In this document: positions 53,830 through 54,512 of the stretch, piece after piece | Layout: the number at the start of each line of letters is the position of its first letter | Position numbering within the stretch: the first letter of the stretch is position 1 | Assembly: GCA_026397915.1 (NCBI GenBank) | Contig: JAPLTX010000036.1 | Location: 1 to 54,512 of the forward strand | DNA length: 54,512 nt | Reading direction: 5' to 3' | Source: Verrucomicrobiota bacterium | GTDB taxonomy: Bacteria > Verrucomicrobiota > Verrucomicrobiia > CAIQCK01 | Program-made: the position numbers and the translations under genes | Notes under the pieces: model-generated | What the model saw: only the letters and a program-made list of their open reading frames with translations | Told to the model about the DNA's origin: nothing | Databases searched by the model: none

Positions 53830-54333
53830 TCAGGGTTGTTTCGCAGGCTTCGGCATGGCAGCGATGAGCGCTTGCGGCAAAGGCACGCCCATGGGCCGGC
53901 CCATGATCGGCTCAGCGACTTTGTAGAGCGTCACGAGCGAGGCTTGCGTGTGCGCCCACAGCTCCAGTATCACCGGCGCTGCTTCGAGAGTGGGGAAATA
54001 CTGTTCTTCCTCGACCCACGCGTTAAGCAGGCGTTCGCTGCAATATCGCAGCCAATCCGGCCGCGGCCAGCGATCGGAAGTGGTCGCGCCGGCGAACTTG
54101 CGCGCCGCGTCACGCAGATGGAGCGCCGCGCCCATTGCCTTGCTTTGGTCTGCGGTGCGCATCTGGACCCAGCGAAGCTTGTTGTAGAAGGTGGTGCAGT
54201 TCTGGTCCATCTCCTGCGCTGCGCCGCGGAGCACGGCGACCGACTGCGGCGTCAGCGCTGGCGACGTTTGCGCAGTGGAGTTGGCAGCGAAGCCTGCGAG
54301 TAGAACAATGAGGATGAGATGAAGAGTTTTCAT
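53830..54333 (-). CDS. Small exported helical hypothetical protein
   Basis: 167 residues from MKTLHLILIVLLAGFAANST (signal peptide, cleavage near TAQ/TSPAL); an ATG three codons upstream is equally possible, and a longer frame from 54444 has no support. The mature part is helical: VAVLRGAAQEMDQNCTTFYNKL, AALHLRDAARKFAGA and YCSERLLNAWVEEEQYFP, with LELWAHTQASLVTLYKVAEP near the end. Two Cys residues are visible. No family recognised. It is 127 bp upstream of the TAXI-type gene on the same strand, so co-transcription is possible. Confidence 0.65.
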   Translation of the reverse strand: MKTLHLILIVLLAGFAANSTAQTSPALTPQSVAVLRGAAQEMDQNCTTFYNKLRWVQMRTADQSKAMGAALHLRDAARKFAGATTSDRWPRPDWLRYCSERLLNAWVEEEQYFPTLEAAPVILELWAHTQASLVTLYKVAEPIMGRPMGVPLPQALIAAMPKPAKQP

Positions 54334-54512
54334 GGTCGTCATGCCACAGTCGCTGGAGTTTTCATGCCCAACGCTGCGCAGCCTACGCCGATGTCTTGGG
54401 GCGTCAAACAGAAAATGGGAGCCGGAAAGCGGTCGTTTGCTCATGCGTGTTGGTTGTTGACATCCCGGCTGTTTTGACCTGACATCCGGCTAGACCAACC
54501 CTCACCCAACAC

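Noticed and set aside
1..54512. tRNA or rRNA genes and classical riboswitches (T-box, SAM, FMN)
   Set aside because: No T-arm GGTTCRA-type cloverleaf, rRNA block or riboswitch core was found by eye, including upstream of metG and ribF.

Overview
The window is 54.5 kb of GC-rich bacterial chromosome. Gene content points to Verrucomicrobiota, possibly the Pedosphaerales/Limisphaerales group. The clues are a HAF-repeat protein with a VPDSG-CTERM-like tail, a large exported pilin-like protein, many exported glycan-degrading enzymes and a sialate O-acetylesterase with a long C-terminal extension. This placement is inference; the window has no rRNA, tRNA or CRISPR that I can see.

Region by region. 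(a) 1-9 kb: the end of an exported beta-sandwich protein, an orphan hypothetical, an exported TIM-barrel sugar isomerase-like protein, a retropepsin-like protease, and a minus-strand run of metG, a peptide-binding lipoprotein and a glycoside-hydrolase-like protein. (b) 8.4-15.3 kb: a pilin-like protein and an O-antigen-ligase/TPR protein, facing a minus-strand run hemW > aroE > prepilin peptidase, then the HAF-repeat protein. (c) 15.3-22.3 kb: a classical minus-strand information-processing operon nusA > infB > rbfA > nrnA-type DHH phosphatase > truB > ribF, with a strong hairpin in its leader. (d) 22.5-36.8 kb: a complete chemosensory operon cheA-cheW-mcp-cheR-cheD-cheY-cheX-cheB, facing two large hybrid histidine kinases. 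(e) 37-44.9 kb: a rhamnose module with rhaA, rhaT, an NCS1-like permease, two small genes and a 1085-residue GH78 alpha-L-rhamnosidase. (f) 44.9-54.5 kb: a patchwork of a Sel1 protein, a zinc peptidase candidate, a sialate O-acetylesterase, an orphan gene, a 21-bp repeat array, and a minus-strand set with a PepSY-type membrane protein, a membrane-anchored TAXI-type binding protein and a small exported protein.

How the genes work together. Region (e) can release L-rhamnose from polysaccharide outside the cytoplasm, import it with protons and isomerise it to L-rhamnulose; the kinase and aldolase must lie elsewhere. Region (d) encodes a one-receptor pathway with methylation (CheR/CheB), deamidation (CheD) and phosphatase (CheX) arms but no flagellar gene nearby, so its output is open. 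The pilin-like protein and prepilin peptidase fit together functionally.

The two most unusual structures lie in region (f). One is a tandem 21-bp array (about 51110-51600) whose palindromic core encodes nearly the same heptapeptide on both strands. The other is a set of three extra fragments of the GH78 gene, two of them copies of its 3' end, which bracket the accessory genes like direct repeats.

All coordinates and identities were worked out by eye. Family names rest on motif recognition, not on database searches.
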